A stretch of 64,000 bases of DNA from Paenalicyclobacillus mengziensis (lineage in GTDB: Bacteria; Bacillota; Bacilli; Alicyclobacillales; Alicyclobacillaceae): contig NZ_CP071182.1 in assembly GCF_017298635.1 (NCBI RefSeq), positions 4,130,001 to 4,194,000 on the forward strand. Reading direction: 5' to 3'. Each line of letters begins with the position of its first letter. Position 1 is the stretch's first letter. Position numbers and translations under genes: made by a program. The notes beneath the pieces are model-generated. The model ran no database searches. It was not told the DNA's origin and worked only from the letters and a program-made list of their open reading frames with translations. Below are positions 25,826 to 35,156 of this stretch, piece after piece.

Positions 25826-26172
25826 AACGTGATGGATACCGCCAATCTCCTGGAGTGCGATACATCCAGAATTCCAATACCTTTCTTTCCTTGAAGTGAG
25901 CTATATCCCTCCATCTCGAACGTCCAATTTCCGACTCATCGTTTCGGGAGTAACGTCCATCAATGCCGCCAGACCGCGTTTGATATAGGCGGTTGAGTCG
26001 GAGTGCCACTGCTTGTCTTTGCCATGAAGAGCAGCAGCGTCTTTGCAATGCGTCTCTCAGCGTCCAACAAACTGATGGTACCGGCCCACTCATCCACGTC
26101 CCGCAACCGGTGGCTAATAGCAATGACTATCGTCGCGAATAGGCATTGCACGTGCACTGGCATGTAGCCCAC
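25826..26172 (-). pseudogene. Decayed C-terminal half of an Fnr-type regulator
   Basis: Frames on the minus strand give ISHRLRDVDEWAGTISLLDA and ERRIAKTLLLFMAKTSSG, then KRGLAALMDVTPETMSRKLD and FEMEGYSSLQGKKGIGILD after frameshifts. All align with the intact regulator at 36990-37706. The N-terminal cyclic-nucleotide-type domain is gone. It is a second, dead copy of that gene. Confidence 0.85.
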
Positions 26173-26306
26173 GATACACCTCCTCGACGATCCTGTTGCG
26201 GCTTTGAATGTATCGACTCAGGCCCGGGTGCCCAATCTGCTTGCCGATCTCCAGGGAGTTATGCCTGAGCTATGTGTTTGTATCCCATGACTTGGCGGTC
26301 GTTCGA

Positions 26307-26322
26307 TGTGATCTGAGTTACA
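26307..26322. promoter_or_regulatory. CRP-type box before the decayed acyl-CoA dehydrogenase
   Basis: TGTGATCTGAGTTACA fits TGTGA-N6-TCACA with one mismatch. It is nearly identical to the box upstream of the intact paralogue (35019-35034). Confidence 0.6.
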
Positions 26323-26404
26323 AGCTGCGGTGTGTTACCGAGCTAATCTAAATAGAGATCCAACTCTCAACGTCGCTTTTGGTAGCGGAGATTTGCTCCA
26401 AACC

Positions 26405-27117
26405 TGTACGGCGGTGGCGGACTTGACCATCTCGCAAACATCATTGCCATTGAAGAAGTCTCAAAGGCAGATGCGCAAGTTGGATCCGACCTGTCCATTT
26501 ACAGCGCATTGGCATCATGGGTCATATGTGAATTTGCTACTGATGCGTAAAAGAGGCAGTACCTTACACCGCTCGCCGCAGGGTATTGGCTTGCAGCTTT
26601 CAGCCTGACGGAAGCTAACGGCGGGTCGGACAATCGACTCTACGTACGACAACAGTTGGGCGTCCGCGCGCACGCTGTGCCTGAATTAATCTTTGACCAA
26701 TGCAAGATACCGCGCCACAATCTGTTGGGTGAAGAAGGCCAAGGGTTCGCTATCGCAAAGCGTGCGCTCCAAAGTGACCGTTTTGGTATGAGTGCCCAGG
26801 CGTTGGGGATTGCCGAGGCTGCCTACGACTTAGCGGGAAACTACGTGCAGACTCGAGTCAAATTTGGCCATGCACTCTCGTCACACGAGTCTATCCAGAT
26901 CAAACCGGCAGAGATGCCCGTCAAATTGGAAACATCACGATTTCTTGTGTGCTAAGCTGCTTGGCAACAGTCCCGTGAACTACGATTCGCTCTCCAATCA
27001 GCTATGGCAAAGACCTACGTGCCAACTGTAGCGATGGATATCGCGAGCGAGGCCATCCAAATTCACGGTAGGTATGGATGTATTCGGGACTTCAGGGTTG
27101 AGCTACCTAACGGTCCT
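26405..27117 (+). pseudogene. Decayed acyl-CoA dehydrogenase (paralogue of the 35-kb gene)
   Basis: Stretches GLDHLANIIAIEEVSKADAQ, FGMSAQALGIAEAAYDLAG and QSAMAKTYVPTVAMDIASEA align closely with the intact enzyme. Lesions: the first 60 residues are missing, there is an in-frame TAA after FATDA, about 65 residues are deleted between TEANGGSDN and GVRAHAVPE, there is a stop after SRFLVC, and the C-terminus is lost after GCIRDFRVE. It is divergent from the decayed regulator. Confidence 0.9.
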
Positions 27118-27140
27118 ACCACGGTGAGAGGAGATTGACC

Positions 27141-27635
27141 ATGCGACTCAGTGCTCCACTCCAACGATTAGTTGACGAACATGTCTCGTTACGAGCGGAT
27201 ATGAATCTTTTCTACGATAATATTGAAGACATGGCAGGTGACTCCGGTCCGACTGTGATTCAACTGTTTGTAAAGTTGCATCAGCAAATTTTGGCTTTCA
27301 CGGATAAACTGTGCGCACATTCCGAACGAGAGGAACAAGGATTGTTTCCGATGGTTGCGTTGCATCTCGGAGAGACGGACAAAACTATCGAAACGATGGA
27401 ACTAGAGCATAAGAAGGCGGAAACCCACCTGCACGATTTTCTATTGGAGGCTGATAAGGCGGACGCAACGATAGATGAAGTCGATGCACAGTCCATTACG
27501 ACATATGCTGTTCAAGCATATACAACCTTAACAGAACACTTTGCTAAAGAGGAAAGAGTGCTGTTCCCTTTAGCGGAGAATATTCTATCTCTTGGCGAAA
27601 AGAAAGAACTTGAACGCCTGCTCAAAACACTGTAG
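27141..27635 (+). CDS. Hemerythrin-like HHE-domain protein
   Basis: A 164-residue four-helix bundle predicted to bind a di-iron centre, and so possibly O2, NO or stored iron. Metal-ligand-like residues are in order: RLVDEHVSLRAD, KLHQQILAF, CAHSEREEQGLFP, ELEHKKAETH and EHFAKEERVLFP. The repeated pattern H-x-x-x-E-E/ER-x-LFP is the HHE signature. ATG 27141 has AGGAG eight bases upstream. It is monocistronic, placed after the dehydrogenase remnant. Its company with RIC, DUF2249 and Crp genes elsewhere in the window suggests a nitrosative or oxygen-stress role. Confidence 0.87.
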   Translation: MRLSAPLQRLVDEHVSLRADMNLFYDNIEDMAGDSGPTVIQLFVKLHQQILAFTDKLCAHSEREEQGLFPMVALHLGETDKTIETMELEHKKAETHLHDFLLEADKADATIDEVDAQSITTYAVQAYTTLTEHFAKEERVLFPLAENILSLGEKKELERLLKTL

Positions 27636-28129
27636 CTTGCACCTACCCAAAACACTACAAAATTATCTCTACCATATACTCCGGCCGTAGATGAAGGTCA
27701 GGCGGTTCATGCCAGCCTGACCCACCGTTACTCCATTTAACGAACTATTGAATAACTTCGCACTGCGCGGTACACCACCTACATATGCTGTTCGGAAGGA
27801 GGAACTACGATGCTCATTTGTTACTGCTAGGACATAATATCCAGGATGTTACAGTGTTGGTTGTACCCAAAATGACGGCTTCGTTTGCCTCGCAAACATG
27901 GCGTATCGTTTGGACTGAATTTTCATACATTATCTGTTTGGTGTGTCTACTCTATTGATTCAAGACCAACTAGTCATAAATGCACTGTAGCTACAGTAGC
28001 CCCCATTCATTGTGAATATCCTTGATTCTCGTCAATTTCCATCCCATGGTCCAGTTGTATATTTTATGGTATTCAACTAGGCGAACAGTCAATTCCAATA
28101 TACAAATTACCAGAATCGGGTGATAAACT
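27636..28129. other. Intergenic stretch of about 490 bp
   Basis: No supported gene. There is one GGTCAGGC/GCCTGACC hairpin at 27696-27722 without a T-tract, which may end the hemerythrin transcript, and an AAGGAGG at about 27795 followed by only a six-codon frame. Confidence 0.5.
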
Positions 28130-28732
28130 TTGTCAGTGGCTGACATCCAATACAATAGATTGGTTAAAGAAATCATGGATCGCGGCATCTGGGACAGAGA
28201 CCAAAAGGTGCGGTCGGTGTGGAAAGACGGCACACCGGCCTACACAAAGAGTTTGATAACTGCAAATTTGACCTTCGAGGATAGCGAGGTTCCAATATTA
28301 ACAACGAAGGAGATTAAATGGAGAAGTGCCATCAAAGAAATTCTATGGATATGGCAGATGAAATCCAATCGAGTTCAGGACCTTCGAGATGTTGGTGTGA
28401 ACATTTGGAACGATTGGGAAAGGCAAGATGGGACAATTGGCCATGCTTATGGGTATGTATTGAGAAAGAAATGTCGTCGCCTTAACGGAGGTCTGGTCGA
28501 CCAGGTCGATATGCTGCTGCATGAATTGAGACACAATCCTGCTTCACGCCGACATATTGTTACGCTAAGACATATTCAGTTGCTCGCAGAGCAGCTTACA
28601 TTCCCTCAATATCAAGCCCCAACACTTTGGATGAACCCAAACATCAAAAGTTTTTATGATTTTACCATTGATGATTTCCAACTCCTCAATTACAAACATG
28701 GACCGTTGATACGGATGGAGCTTGCAATATGA
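28130..28732 (+). pseudogene. thyA: Thymidylate synthase (ThyA) with in-frame deletion of the active-site region
   Basis: The open frame is uninterrupted (200 codons), but Bacillus-type ThyA is about 279 residues. The N-terminal half is well kept (EVPILTTKEIKWRSAIKEIL, GTIGHAYGYVL, DQVDMLLHELRHNPASRRHI). The C-terminus is kept too (APTLWMNPNIKSFYDFTIDD, then FQLLNYKHG). The join near residue 147 removes about 75-80 residues including the catalytic cysteine and most of the dUMP site. The protein cannot be an active synthase. Start TTG with GGGTGA upstream; the stop overlaps the next ATG (ATGA). Confidence 0.9.
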
Positions 28733-28998
28733 TGAGTATCCTGCTGGCTACGAGTCAAAATGGTGTAATCGGTAAAAATAGGCAACTCCCCTGGGACATC
28801 CCTGAAGATCTCCGTTATATTAAGCGAGTAACGTTAAAGTCTACCTGTCTATCAGGAGCCACCCCCCACTATAACGCCGGTTTAGAATCCCTCGACTTCG
28901 CTGAATATCGTAACTTGTTTCACGTCAATGTCTTTGTTTCGAATCACTGTCATCATAAACACAGCATCACTTCAGGATCCAAGAAGTTCAGACTCTGA
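28729..28998 (+). pseudogene. folA: Dihydrofolate reductase N-terminal stub
   Basis: Begins MMSILLATSQNGVIGKNRQL and continues PWDIPEDLRYIKRVTLK, the standard DHFR N-terminus with substrate-contact WxxPED. After about 38 residues the homology stops and the frame runs on through unrelated sequence to 28998. It was coupled to thyA (ATGA overlap), as in many thyA-folA operons. Confidence 0.85.
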
Positions 28999-29064
28999 CT
29001 TCTCAAAACCTTGTAAGAGGCCTTGAGCCGTAAATTCAACTCACAGCTAAAGGAGGCAACAAAT

Positions 29065-29748
29065 ATGCGCGACTTTTTTTCTGTATTACCGTTGTTTGCT
29101 GATGTTCCGGAGTCGGCACTGGAATCGTTGAGCAAAATAAGCCATGTAGTATATCATCCAAAAAATAAAACGTTGATTGCTCAAGAAGCGAACGAGAGCA
29201 CGGTGTTCTTTATTCGATCCGGTTACGTGAAACTTTCTCGTCTCGATGAAGAAGGTCGGGAATGTATCCATCGCGTCGTCAAGGATGGCTTCTTTTTACC
29301 AGGAACCAGTCTGTTTTACCACGATCCTTCGCCTATCTCTGCCTGCTGCATAACGAAGACAAGCGTGATTGAAGTCCCACAAATCGAGTTTGAACGCTGG
29401 ATTGAGCAGTTTCCTAAAGCGATGATACGTGTAGCGGGAGAAATGAACCGTCGGCTGTATCTGATGTACCAGTGGGCACACCAATTGGCAGTCTCCGGTA
29501 TCTCGGAGAGAGTGCATTTCCTCCTTACCCAACTGGCGACGACCTACGGCTACACAGAAGAAGATGGCGTTCACATTGATCTACCTGTAACACAAACTGA
29601 GGTCGCACAGATGCTGGGTGTCAGCAGAGAATCTGTAAATCGCATCTGGAGCAGTCTTGTCAGGAGCCATGTACTGCGAGTTCAAGATCAATCGTGGGTG
29701 TTGTCCCCGGATTGGCAAATGCAGGCATCCTATTTACTTCTATCGTAG
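29065..29748 (+). CDS. Crp/Fnr-family regulator with CRP-type recognition helix
   Basis: 227 residues: N-terminal cyclic-nucleotide-type beta roll (FFIRSGYVKLSRLDEEGREC), dimer helix, and a C-terminal winged helix (TQTEVAQMLGVSRESVNRIW). The SRE-x-x-x-R pattern at the recognition helix matches E. coli CRP rather than FNR, predicting TGTGA half-sites. No Cys cluster for an Fe-S centre is seen; several scattered Cys occur (CITKT region). AAGGAGG lies eight bases ahead of ATG 29065. It is monocistronic, between the folA stub and the sdhB gene. Ligand unknown. Confidence 0.9.
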   Translation: MRDFFSVLPLFADVPESALESLSKISHVVYHPKNKTLIAQEANESTVFFIRSGYVKLSRLDEEGRECIHRVVKDGFFLPGTSLFYHDPSPISACCITKTSVIEVPQIEFERWIEQFPKAMIRVAGEMNRRLYLMYQWAHQLAVSGISERVHFLLTQLATTYGYTEEDGVHIDLPVTQTEVAQMLGVSRESVNRIWSSLVRSHVLRVQDQSWVLSPDWQMQASYLLLS

Positions 29749-29800
29749 AGGGGTCAGACTGGCTCTGTCAGGATATCCGGCATGCGGGTAAAAGATAGCG

Positions 29801-29839
29801 TGTGTGGACAGGAACACTACCTGTCTTCCTGTCCACACA
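29801..29839. terminator. Hairpin between convergent genes
   Basis: A perfect 14-bp stem (TGTGTGGACAGGAA with its complement) and an 11-nt loop lie between the Crp gene and the minus-strand small gene. There is no T-run on the plus side; the minus side has a weak TCTTTT. Probably a bidirectional transcript end. Confidence 0.55.
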
Positions 29840-29920
29840 GAACGAGTCGGATATCGACACATATGGGGAATGTGGGGTGATGCATTTATCTGGCTTTCTG
29901 TGACCGGAAATCTCCAACTG

Positions 29921-30259
29921 TCAATACCCGCTCACAATCAGACTACCTTCGCTGTCTATCATCGTGATGACTGTCTTAAAGCCAATGGTCGTGGTGAATT
30001 GAACGTGTACAGATTCACTCACAGAGTACTCTGACACCACTTCCCCCTTGCCTTCCTTGATGGCTTCACGGTTTGCCTCTGCACGGTCTTGGGATACTAT
30101 TCCGAAATCTTGGTTATGATGCAGATGATAGTACGCAGTCAACCTGTCGGCTGAGACGAACGATGAGACATTCGGAAATTTAATGAATCTACCTGTTTCG
30201 AACTGACTTACCACAGAGGTTGGCACAAGGACCGCCTTCTTTCTGCACTCTTTAGACAA
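29921..30259 (-). CDS. Hypothetical protein
   Basis: Up to 112 residues; protein-like composition in the second half (IVSQDRAEANREAIKEGKGE, HVQFTTTIGFKTVITMIDSE). The TTG start at 30259 is too close to its GGAG; a GTG at about residue 7-12 is an alternative. No membrane segment or known domain. Moderate coding support only. Confidence 0.45.
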   Translation of the reverse strand: MSKECRKKAVLVPTSVVSQFETGRFIKFPNVSSFVSADRLTAYYHLHHNQDFGIVSQDRAEANREAIKEGKGEVVSEYSVSESVHVQFTTTIGFKTVITMIDSEGSLIVSGY

Positions 30260-30440
30260 CTCCAGCTTAAGGCCAATTTGGTGAGGCTACCTTGACCTGT
30301 ATCAACACCACTGCGAAACAAGGAGTACCATCACCCTATGACCCTGACCAACAGTACCTGTAACTGATGTAGAAAAAGGAATATTTCGGCCACAAGTTTG
30401 AGAAATTAATCAGGTGTTAAGGTGAACAACTTGGGGGCAT

Positions 30441-31229
30441 ATGTATATGGCAATACTGACTGAAGAAAATGTGTCTGCGAAAAAAAAGAAGACTGTTCAT
30501 TTAATTATTGAACGTCAGGATAACCCAAACTCCAAACCATACACGCAGGAATTCGAAGTCGACTATATTCCTGGAATGAACGTCATTGCATGCTTAATGG
30601 CGATTCAACGTAATCCCATTACCAAAGACGGAAAAGAAACAGCGCCCGTCGTCTGGGAAATGAACTGTCTGGAAGAAATCTGCGGTATTTGTATGATGGT
30701 CATCAACGGAAAACCGCGTCAAGCTTGCACCGCACTCGTCGATCAACTGGAACAGCCGATTCGCCTAAGACCTGCTCGTACATTCCCAGTTGTTCGAGAT
30801 TTAGTGATAGACCGCGGGAGGATGTTTGATGCCCTGAAGAAAGTAAAAGCCTGGGTACCGATTGATGGCACATATGATCTGGGTCCCGGACCGAGAATGC
30901 CTGAGAAAGACCGGCAATGGGCGTATGAACTCTCGCGTTGTTTCACCTGTGGAGCCTGTTTAGAAGCCTGCCCGAACGTGAACGATAGACAATCATTTCT
31001 GGGGCCTTTTGTATTTCCGCAAGTTCGATTATTCAATACTCATCCGACGGGAGCTATGCATAAAGAGGATCGTTTGCAAGCGTTCATGGGTGAAGGCGGT
31101 ATGCACCAGTGTGGAAACGCACAAAACTGCGTTGAGGTGTGTCCGAAGGGTATCCCAATCACGACGGCGATTGCTGCTGTGAACCGACAAGCCACATACT
31201 ATGCCATCGGGGCTTGGCTAAAGAAGTGA
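30441..31229 (+). CDS. Succinate dehydrogenase/fumarate reductase-type iron-sulfur subunit (copy 1)
   Basis: A 262-residue SdhB-type protein. [2Fe-2S] ligands: C76, C81, C84, C96 (CLEEICGICMMVINGKPRQAC region). [4Fe-4S]: C167, C170, C173 (CFTCGACLEACP) with C177, C224, C230 and C234 (CGNAQNCVEVCPKG) completing the [3Fe-4S] site. Length and motifs are complete. No sdhA or sdhC lies beside it. Instead it is followed, seven bases after the stop, by an unknown 181-residue protein. A near-identical paralogue is at 44392-45180. It could serve a complex II encoded elsewhere, or a different flavoprotein. Confidence 0.9.
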   Translation: MYMAILTEENVSAKKKKTVHLIIERQDNPNSKPYTQEFEVDYIPGMNVIACLMAIQRNPITKDGKETAPVVWEMNCLEEICGICMMVINGKPRQACTALVDQLEQPIRLRPARTFPVVRDLVIDRGRMFDALKKVKAWVPIDGTYDLGPGPRMPEKDRQWAYELSRCFTCGACLEACPNVNDRQSFLGPFVFPQVRLFNTHPTGAMHKEDRLQAFMGEGGMHQCGNAQNCVEVCPKGIPITTAIAAVNRQATYYAIGAWLKK

Positions 31230-31236
31230 CCCACTC

Positions 31237-31782
31237 ATGACCAAGAGGCGAATGAGAAATCCAAAACAACATGTTTTCACACTACATCCAGCAGATCTCT
31301 TGCAGGTCCGATTACGGAAGCTCACCACAGAAGTTACGGCCAGAGTTGCCACGCGAACAAAAATGTTTGAACCGCAAAGGATGCCAGGAGACATATCCGA
31401 TGCCGCCCAGTACTTTCCGATGTTTCTCGCCACTTATATGGCCGTTGCCTGGGCGGTCTTTGTCGCCAAAGCCCTGCCTGAGAAAGACTCTGAAATATAC
31501 AGTAGTAAGTACCTCGACCTAACGATGGATGACGAGGGACTCCTCAGCGTTCTCACCCAGTGTGTAATCGAAGAAAACCTGTTACCGGAGTATAGACTGG
31601 GTTACTTGACGGCGTTGCTGAATGGATGTCATATGACAGAACATCACGCAGCCCAAAGACGTCTATGGGATGAGTTTATATCACAGGTTTCTAACCTTCT
31701 CGTCTCCATGTGTGCCTATACCGAGCGAGGTGTTCAGATTTTCGAGAAATACACCATTGCCCAGAGGAAAGAGATGCCTTAA
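31237..31782 (+). CDS. Unknown protein co-transcribed with sdhB copy 1
   Basis: 181 residues, basic at the N-terminus (MTKRRMRNPKQHVF), with one weakly hydrophobic helix (FLATYMAVAWAVFVAKAL, about 62-80) and a helical C-terminal half (LLSVLTQCVIEENLLPEYRL). A 7-bp gap to sdhB implies one transcript. I do not recognise the family. No equivalent follows the second sdhB copy. Confidence 0.65.
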   Translation: MTKRRMRNPKQHVFTLHPADLLQVRLRKLTTEVTARVATRTKMFEPQRMPGDISDAAQYFPMFLATYMAVAWAVFVAKALPEKDSEIYSSKYLDLTMDDEGLLSVLTQCVIEENLLPEYRLGYLTALLNGCHMTEHHAAQRRLWDEFISQVSNLLVSMCAYTERGVQIFEKYTIAQRKEMP

Positions 31783-31797
31783 CCTTCATCTCGAGCC

Positions 31798-31860
31798 CTG
31801 TTTTTAATCCATCTGTCCCTATTTTTGATCCATCTACGCCTATTTTTAATCCAGATGAAA
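31798..31860 (+). repeat. Three tandem 21-bp repeats
   Basis: Units begin CTGTTTTTAATCCATCTG (31798), CTATTTTTGATCCATCTA (31819) and CTATTTTTAATCCAGATG (31840). In one plus-strand frame they encode a heptad P-x-F-[ND]-P-[SD]-x three times. They lie directly after the 181-residue gene. Confidence 0.75.
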
Positions 31861-31869
31861 AGACTTTGC

Positions 31870-31902
31870 ACAGGCCCCCCGTACAACGTCGGGAAGGCCT
31901 GT
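31870..31902 (-). terminator. Possible terminator of aconitase
   Basis: ACAGGCC/GGCCTGT stem extended by CCC/GGG inside, 30 bp beyond the aconitase stop. The minus-strand side has a broken T-rich stretch. It may serve both convergent transcripts. Confidence 0.4.
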
Positions 31903-31931
31903 CTTCCTACAAGGCAGAGAGTTTACTCGCT

Positions 31932-34634
31932 CTAGGCCATTTGCCGTAGAACGGTTTGCAAGATACCGCCATTTCGATAATATTCGACGTCCACAGTGCT
32001 GTCGAGACGTGTAATGACCTCGAAGTCAAAACTCGAACCGTCTGTCCGTGTTGCCTTAACGGTCAACATCTGACCGGGCTGCAACTGATCATCCATGCCG
32101 AGAACATCAAACGTCTCACTGCCATCGACACCTAGAGACTTCCAACCTTCTGCCTCTTTAAACTGTAACGGAAGTACACCCATTCCCACCAGATTGCTGC
32201 GGTGGATGCGTTCAAATGATTCGGCAATTACGGCCTTGACGCCGAGTAAAAGTGTTCCTTTGGCTGCCCAATCACGAGAGCTTCCCGTCCCGTACTCCTT
32301 TCCTGCGATGACAATAAGCGGTGTTCCATCATCTTTATATTTCATCGCGGCATCATAGATGGGCATGGTTTCGCCTGTCGGGAGGTATTTCGTGTAACCG
32401 CCTTCCGTACCAGAAACCATCTGATTGCGAATACGGATATTTGCAAAGGTGCCTCTTGTCATCACTAAGTCGTTGCCTCGGCGAGACCCGTAGGAATTGA
32501 AGTTCCGAATATCTACACCAGCCTTTTGAAGAAAGATTCCCGCAGGGCCTGACTTCGCGATACTGCCTGCTGGCGAGATGTGGTCTGTTGTCACCGAGTC
32601 ACCGAGTAGTGCCAAACTCTTCGCCCCTACGATTTCTTGGATAGGTTCGACGGTCTTTGTTAAGCCGGTAAAAAACGGTGGACGGTGAATGTACGTCGAC
32701 TTTTCATCCCACTCGTACAGCGTTCCTTGACCTACAGGGAGCTCATTCCAGCGTTCATTCACGGTGTAAATATTGTCGTACTCTTTTACAAACATCTCGG
32801 GATCGACCGCCTGACGAATGGCTTCTTGGACTTCGTCCGCAGTAGGCCAGATGTCTTTTAGATACACAGGTTCGTTCTGATTGTTATAACCAACAGGTTC
32901 ATTTTCGAAGTCGATGTCAATCCGGCCGGCTAGCCCGTAAATGAGAAGCAGCGGCGGAGACATGAGAAAGTTCGCTTTCACCTGTGCATGGATACGGCCT
33001 TCGAAATTGCGATTCCCACTCAATACGGACGCAACAGTGAGGTTATTTTCGTCAATCGCGACTCTGACTTCATCCTGCAATGGTCCACTGTTTCCAATAC
33101 ACGTACAGCAGCCATAACCAGCCAAGTTGTACCCAAGTTTCGCAAGCGGTTCAAGCAATCCCAGCTTCTCGTAATAGTCGGTGACCACCTTTGAACCTGG
33201 TGTTAAACTGCTTTTAACGTACGGAGGTTTACGTAAGCCCTTTTCTACGGCTTTCTTCGCCACAAGACCCGCAGCCAGCATTACCGATGGATTGGATGTA
33301 TTGGTACAGCTTGTAATCGCGGAAATGACAACTGAACCCGTTCCGATCTTGACTGTCTCCCCGCTCTGAAACGTAACTTCGACCTCTTTCTGAATGTCAT
33401 CCTCAGACAGGCCAAATCCACCCTCTGCAATTGGCTTTGTCAGGAGTTGATTCCATTTCCCCTTCATGTCAGATAGGGCGATCCGGTCTTGCGGCCGCTT
33501 CGGTCCGGCAACACTCGGTACTACAGTAGAAAGGTCAAGTTCCAGTGTATCGGTGAACATCGGATCCGGCGTGTCGTCCGTACGGAATATTCCCTGTGCC
33601 TTGAAATAGGCTTCAACGAGTTGCACCAACTCTTCTGGACGCCCGGTGCGACGCAGATAATTCAGCGACTCCTCGTCGACAGGAAAATAGCCCATGGTGG
33701 CTCCGTACTCCGGAGACATGTTTCCTACCGTTGCCCTATCTGGGAGGCTGATACTCGCTAGACCTGTACCATAAAACTCGACAATCTTACCAACAACGCC
33801 TTTTTTGCGTAGCATTTCGGTGATGGTAAGCGTCATGTCCGTTGCCGTGACCCCTTCGCACAGTTTCCCGGTCAACTTGAATCCAACGACCTCGGGGGTA
33901 ATGAAATACAGAGGCTGCCCGAGCATTCCTGCTTCCGCCTCAATCCCGCCGACGCCCCAACCGACAACGCCAAGACCATTGATCATCGTCGTATGAGAGT
34001 CGCACCCGACCAGCGAGTCAGGATACACCAAAGTTTCGCCGTCCACGTCTTTTGTTAAAGCAAGTTTTGCCAAGTACTCCAAGTTGACCTGATGGCATAT
34101 GCCCGTGGCAGGCGGTACGATTTTCAGGTTCTGAAACGCGCTTGTTGCCCAACGCAAAAACTTGTATCTTTCTGCATTGCGTTTGAACTCCATGTCCGCA
34201 TTGAATGCCAAAGCATCCTCGGTACCAAAACGATCCACCATAATTGAGTGGTCAATAATCAGGTCCACAGGCACAAGGGGATTAATGTGGTCCGGGTTCC
34301 CGCCGAGGTCCTGCATTGCATTACGCATCGCGGCCAAATCGACAATCGCTGGTACGCCAGTGAAGTCCTGCAACAGGATACGTGATGGTTTGAACGGGAC
34401 TTCTCCTTTTCCTGCATGTTCATTCCACCGAGCAAGCTTCTCCACGTGCTCATTCGTAATCGTTTTCCCATCCCACTGTCTGGCCGCCGCCTCAAGTAAA
34501 ATCTTGATCGAAAAAGGGAAGGACGAAATCTGCTCATATCCGTGTTTCTCTAGTTTTGCGAGAGAATAATACTTCACAGAATGGCTTCCTACATCTAGAA
34601 CTGTGGACATAAAAGAAAATTCCCGAGTTGCCAA
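31932..34634 (-). CDS. acnA: Aconitate hydratase, AcnA type
   Basis: A TCA-cycle aconitase of the AcnA/IRP1 class, about 900 residues, interconverting citrate and isocitrate; the AcnA class can also act on 2-methyl-cis-aconitate. Fe-S ligands are in SCTNTSNPSVML and GYGCCTCIGNSGPL. The substrate-binding block is GREYGTGSSRDWAAKG-like, read here as GKEYGTGSSRDWAAKGT. The N-terminal block LLQDFTGVPAIVDLAAMR is complete. The TTG at 34634 is preferred since GGGAGG lies about nine bases before it; ATG 34610 (MSTVLDVG) is the alternative. A small conserved gene lies just upstream on the same strand. Confidence 0.96.
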   Translation of the reverse strand: MATREFSFMSTVLDVGSHSVKYYSLAKLEKHGYEQISSFPFSIKILLEAAARQWDGKTITNEHVEKLARWNEHAGKGEVPFKPSRILLQDFTGVPAIVDLAAMRNAMQDLGGNPDHINPLVPVDLIIDHSIMVDRFGTEDALAFNADMEFKRNAERYKFLRWATSAFQNLKIVPPATGICHQVNLEYLAKLALTKDVDGETLVYPDSLVGCDSHTTMINGLGVVGWGVGGIEAEAGMLGQPLYFITPEVVGFKLTGKLCEGVTATDMTLTITEMLRKKGVVGKIVEFYGTGLASISLPDRATVGNMSPEYGATMGYFPVDEESLNYLRRTGRPEELVQLVEAYFKAQGIFRTDDTPDPMFTDTLELDLSTVVPSVAGPKRPQDRIALSDMKGKWNQLLTKPIAEGGFGLSEDDIQKEVEVTFQSGETVKIGTGSVVISAITSCTNTSNPSVMLAAGLVAKKAVEKGLRKPPYVKSSLTPGSKVVTDYYEKLGLLEPLAKLGYNLAGYGCCTCIGNSGPLQDEVRVAIDENNLTVASVLSGNRNFEGRIHAQVKANFLMSPPLLLIYGLAGRIDIDFENEPVGYNNQNEPVYLKDIWPTADEVQEAIRQAVDPEMFVKEYDNIYTVNERWNELPVGQGTLYEWDEKSTYIHRPPFFTGLTKTVEPIQEIVGAKSLALLGDSVTTDHISPAGSIAKSGPAGIFLQKAGVDIRNFNSYGSRRGNDLVMTRGTFANIRIRNQMVSGTEGGYTKYLPTGETMPIYDAAMKYKDDGTPLIVIAGKEYGTGSSRDWAAKGTLLLGVKAVIAESFERIHRSNLVGMGVLPLQFKEAEGWKSLGVDGSETFDVLGMDDQLQPGQMLTVKATRTDGSSFDFEVITRLDSTVDVEYYRNGGILQTVLRQMA

Positions 34635-34682
34635 CCATAAATGCCTCCCGTTCAAGCCGATCTTTGATGCAAATAGATGTTG

Positions 34683-34877
34683 TCAATCGTCTTTTTGGGC
34701 TTTTTCCGTATCATCGAGATCCGATTCTGGGAACTCGAGAGTATGTGCTGTCGTATCCTCAATCAGTCCATTATCCATGGTCACCTGTCCTCCACCGAGA
34801 CCTTCATTCACCATCCGATCAATATCCACGAAAAACTTTTCGCGACTATCCGACTCATTCGGGCTTGGATCTGCCAT
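34683..34877 (-). CDS. Small acidic protein upstream of acnA
   Basis: 64 residues, strongly acidic (MADPSPNESDSREKFFVDID, then RMVNEGLGGGQVTMDNGLIE), with no membrane segment. GGAGGAG lies 11 bases before the ATG. The GLGGGxV-NGLIE centre looks conserved-family-like, but I cannot name it. The 50-bp gap suggests co-transcription with acnA. Confidence 0.65.
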   Translation of the reverse strand: MADPSPNESDSREKFFVDIDRMVNEGLGGGQVTMDNGLIEDTTAHTLEFPESDLDDTEKAQKDD

Positions 34878-35018
34878 AGAACGTTCACTCCTCCATTCTC
34901 TGTCCCTTGCTTGTTGTATCGAACATGTCCCATCCGTCTTTATCGTAGTATTTTGACAGTCGACAAAGATAAAATACCCGCTGAATACGCGACTTTATAC
35001 GGCAAATCGTACTTGACC

Positions 35019-35034
35019 TGTGATCTGCGTTACA
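35019..35034. promoter_or_regulatory. CRP-type box before the acyl-CoA dehydrogenase
   Basis: TGTGATCTGCGTTACA, one mismatch to TGTGA-N6-TCACA, 123 bp before the start codon. Confidence 0.6.
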
Positions 35035-35156
35035 CGGTGCAAGTCAGAGTAGGGCTAAGCTCAGAATACGCGAGGGTTTTTCACGCGTGTACAGGTACAA
35101 GAGCTGGTGAACACGCTTTGCATTTCTACCGAACGAAACCACACGAGGTGATAAGG

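Noticed and set aside
31798..31860. 21-bp tandem repeats as a plasmid-type iteron origin
   Set aside because: Only three copies, no replication gene nearby, and chromosomal respiratory genes on both sides.
34677..35156. Long in-frame extension upstream of the acyl-CoA dehydrogenase
   Set aside because: It has no ribosome site, overlaps the small acidic gene and the CRP box, and the family N-terminus starts at 35157.
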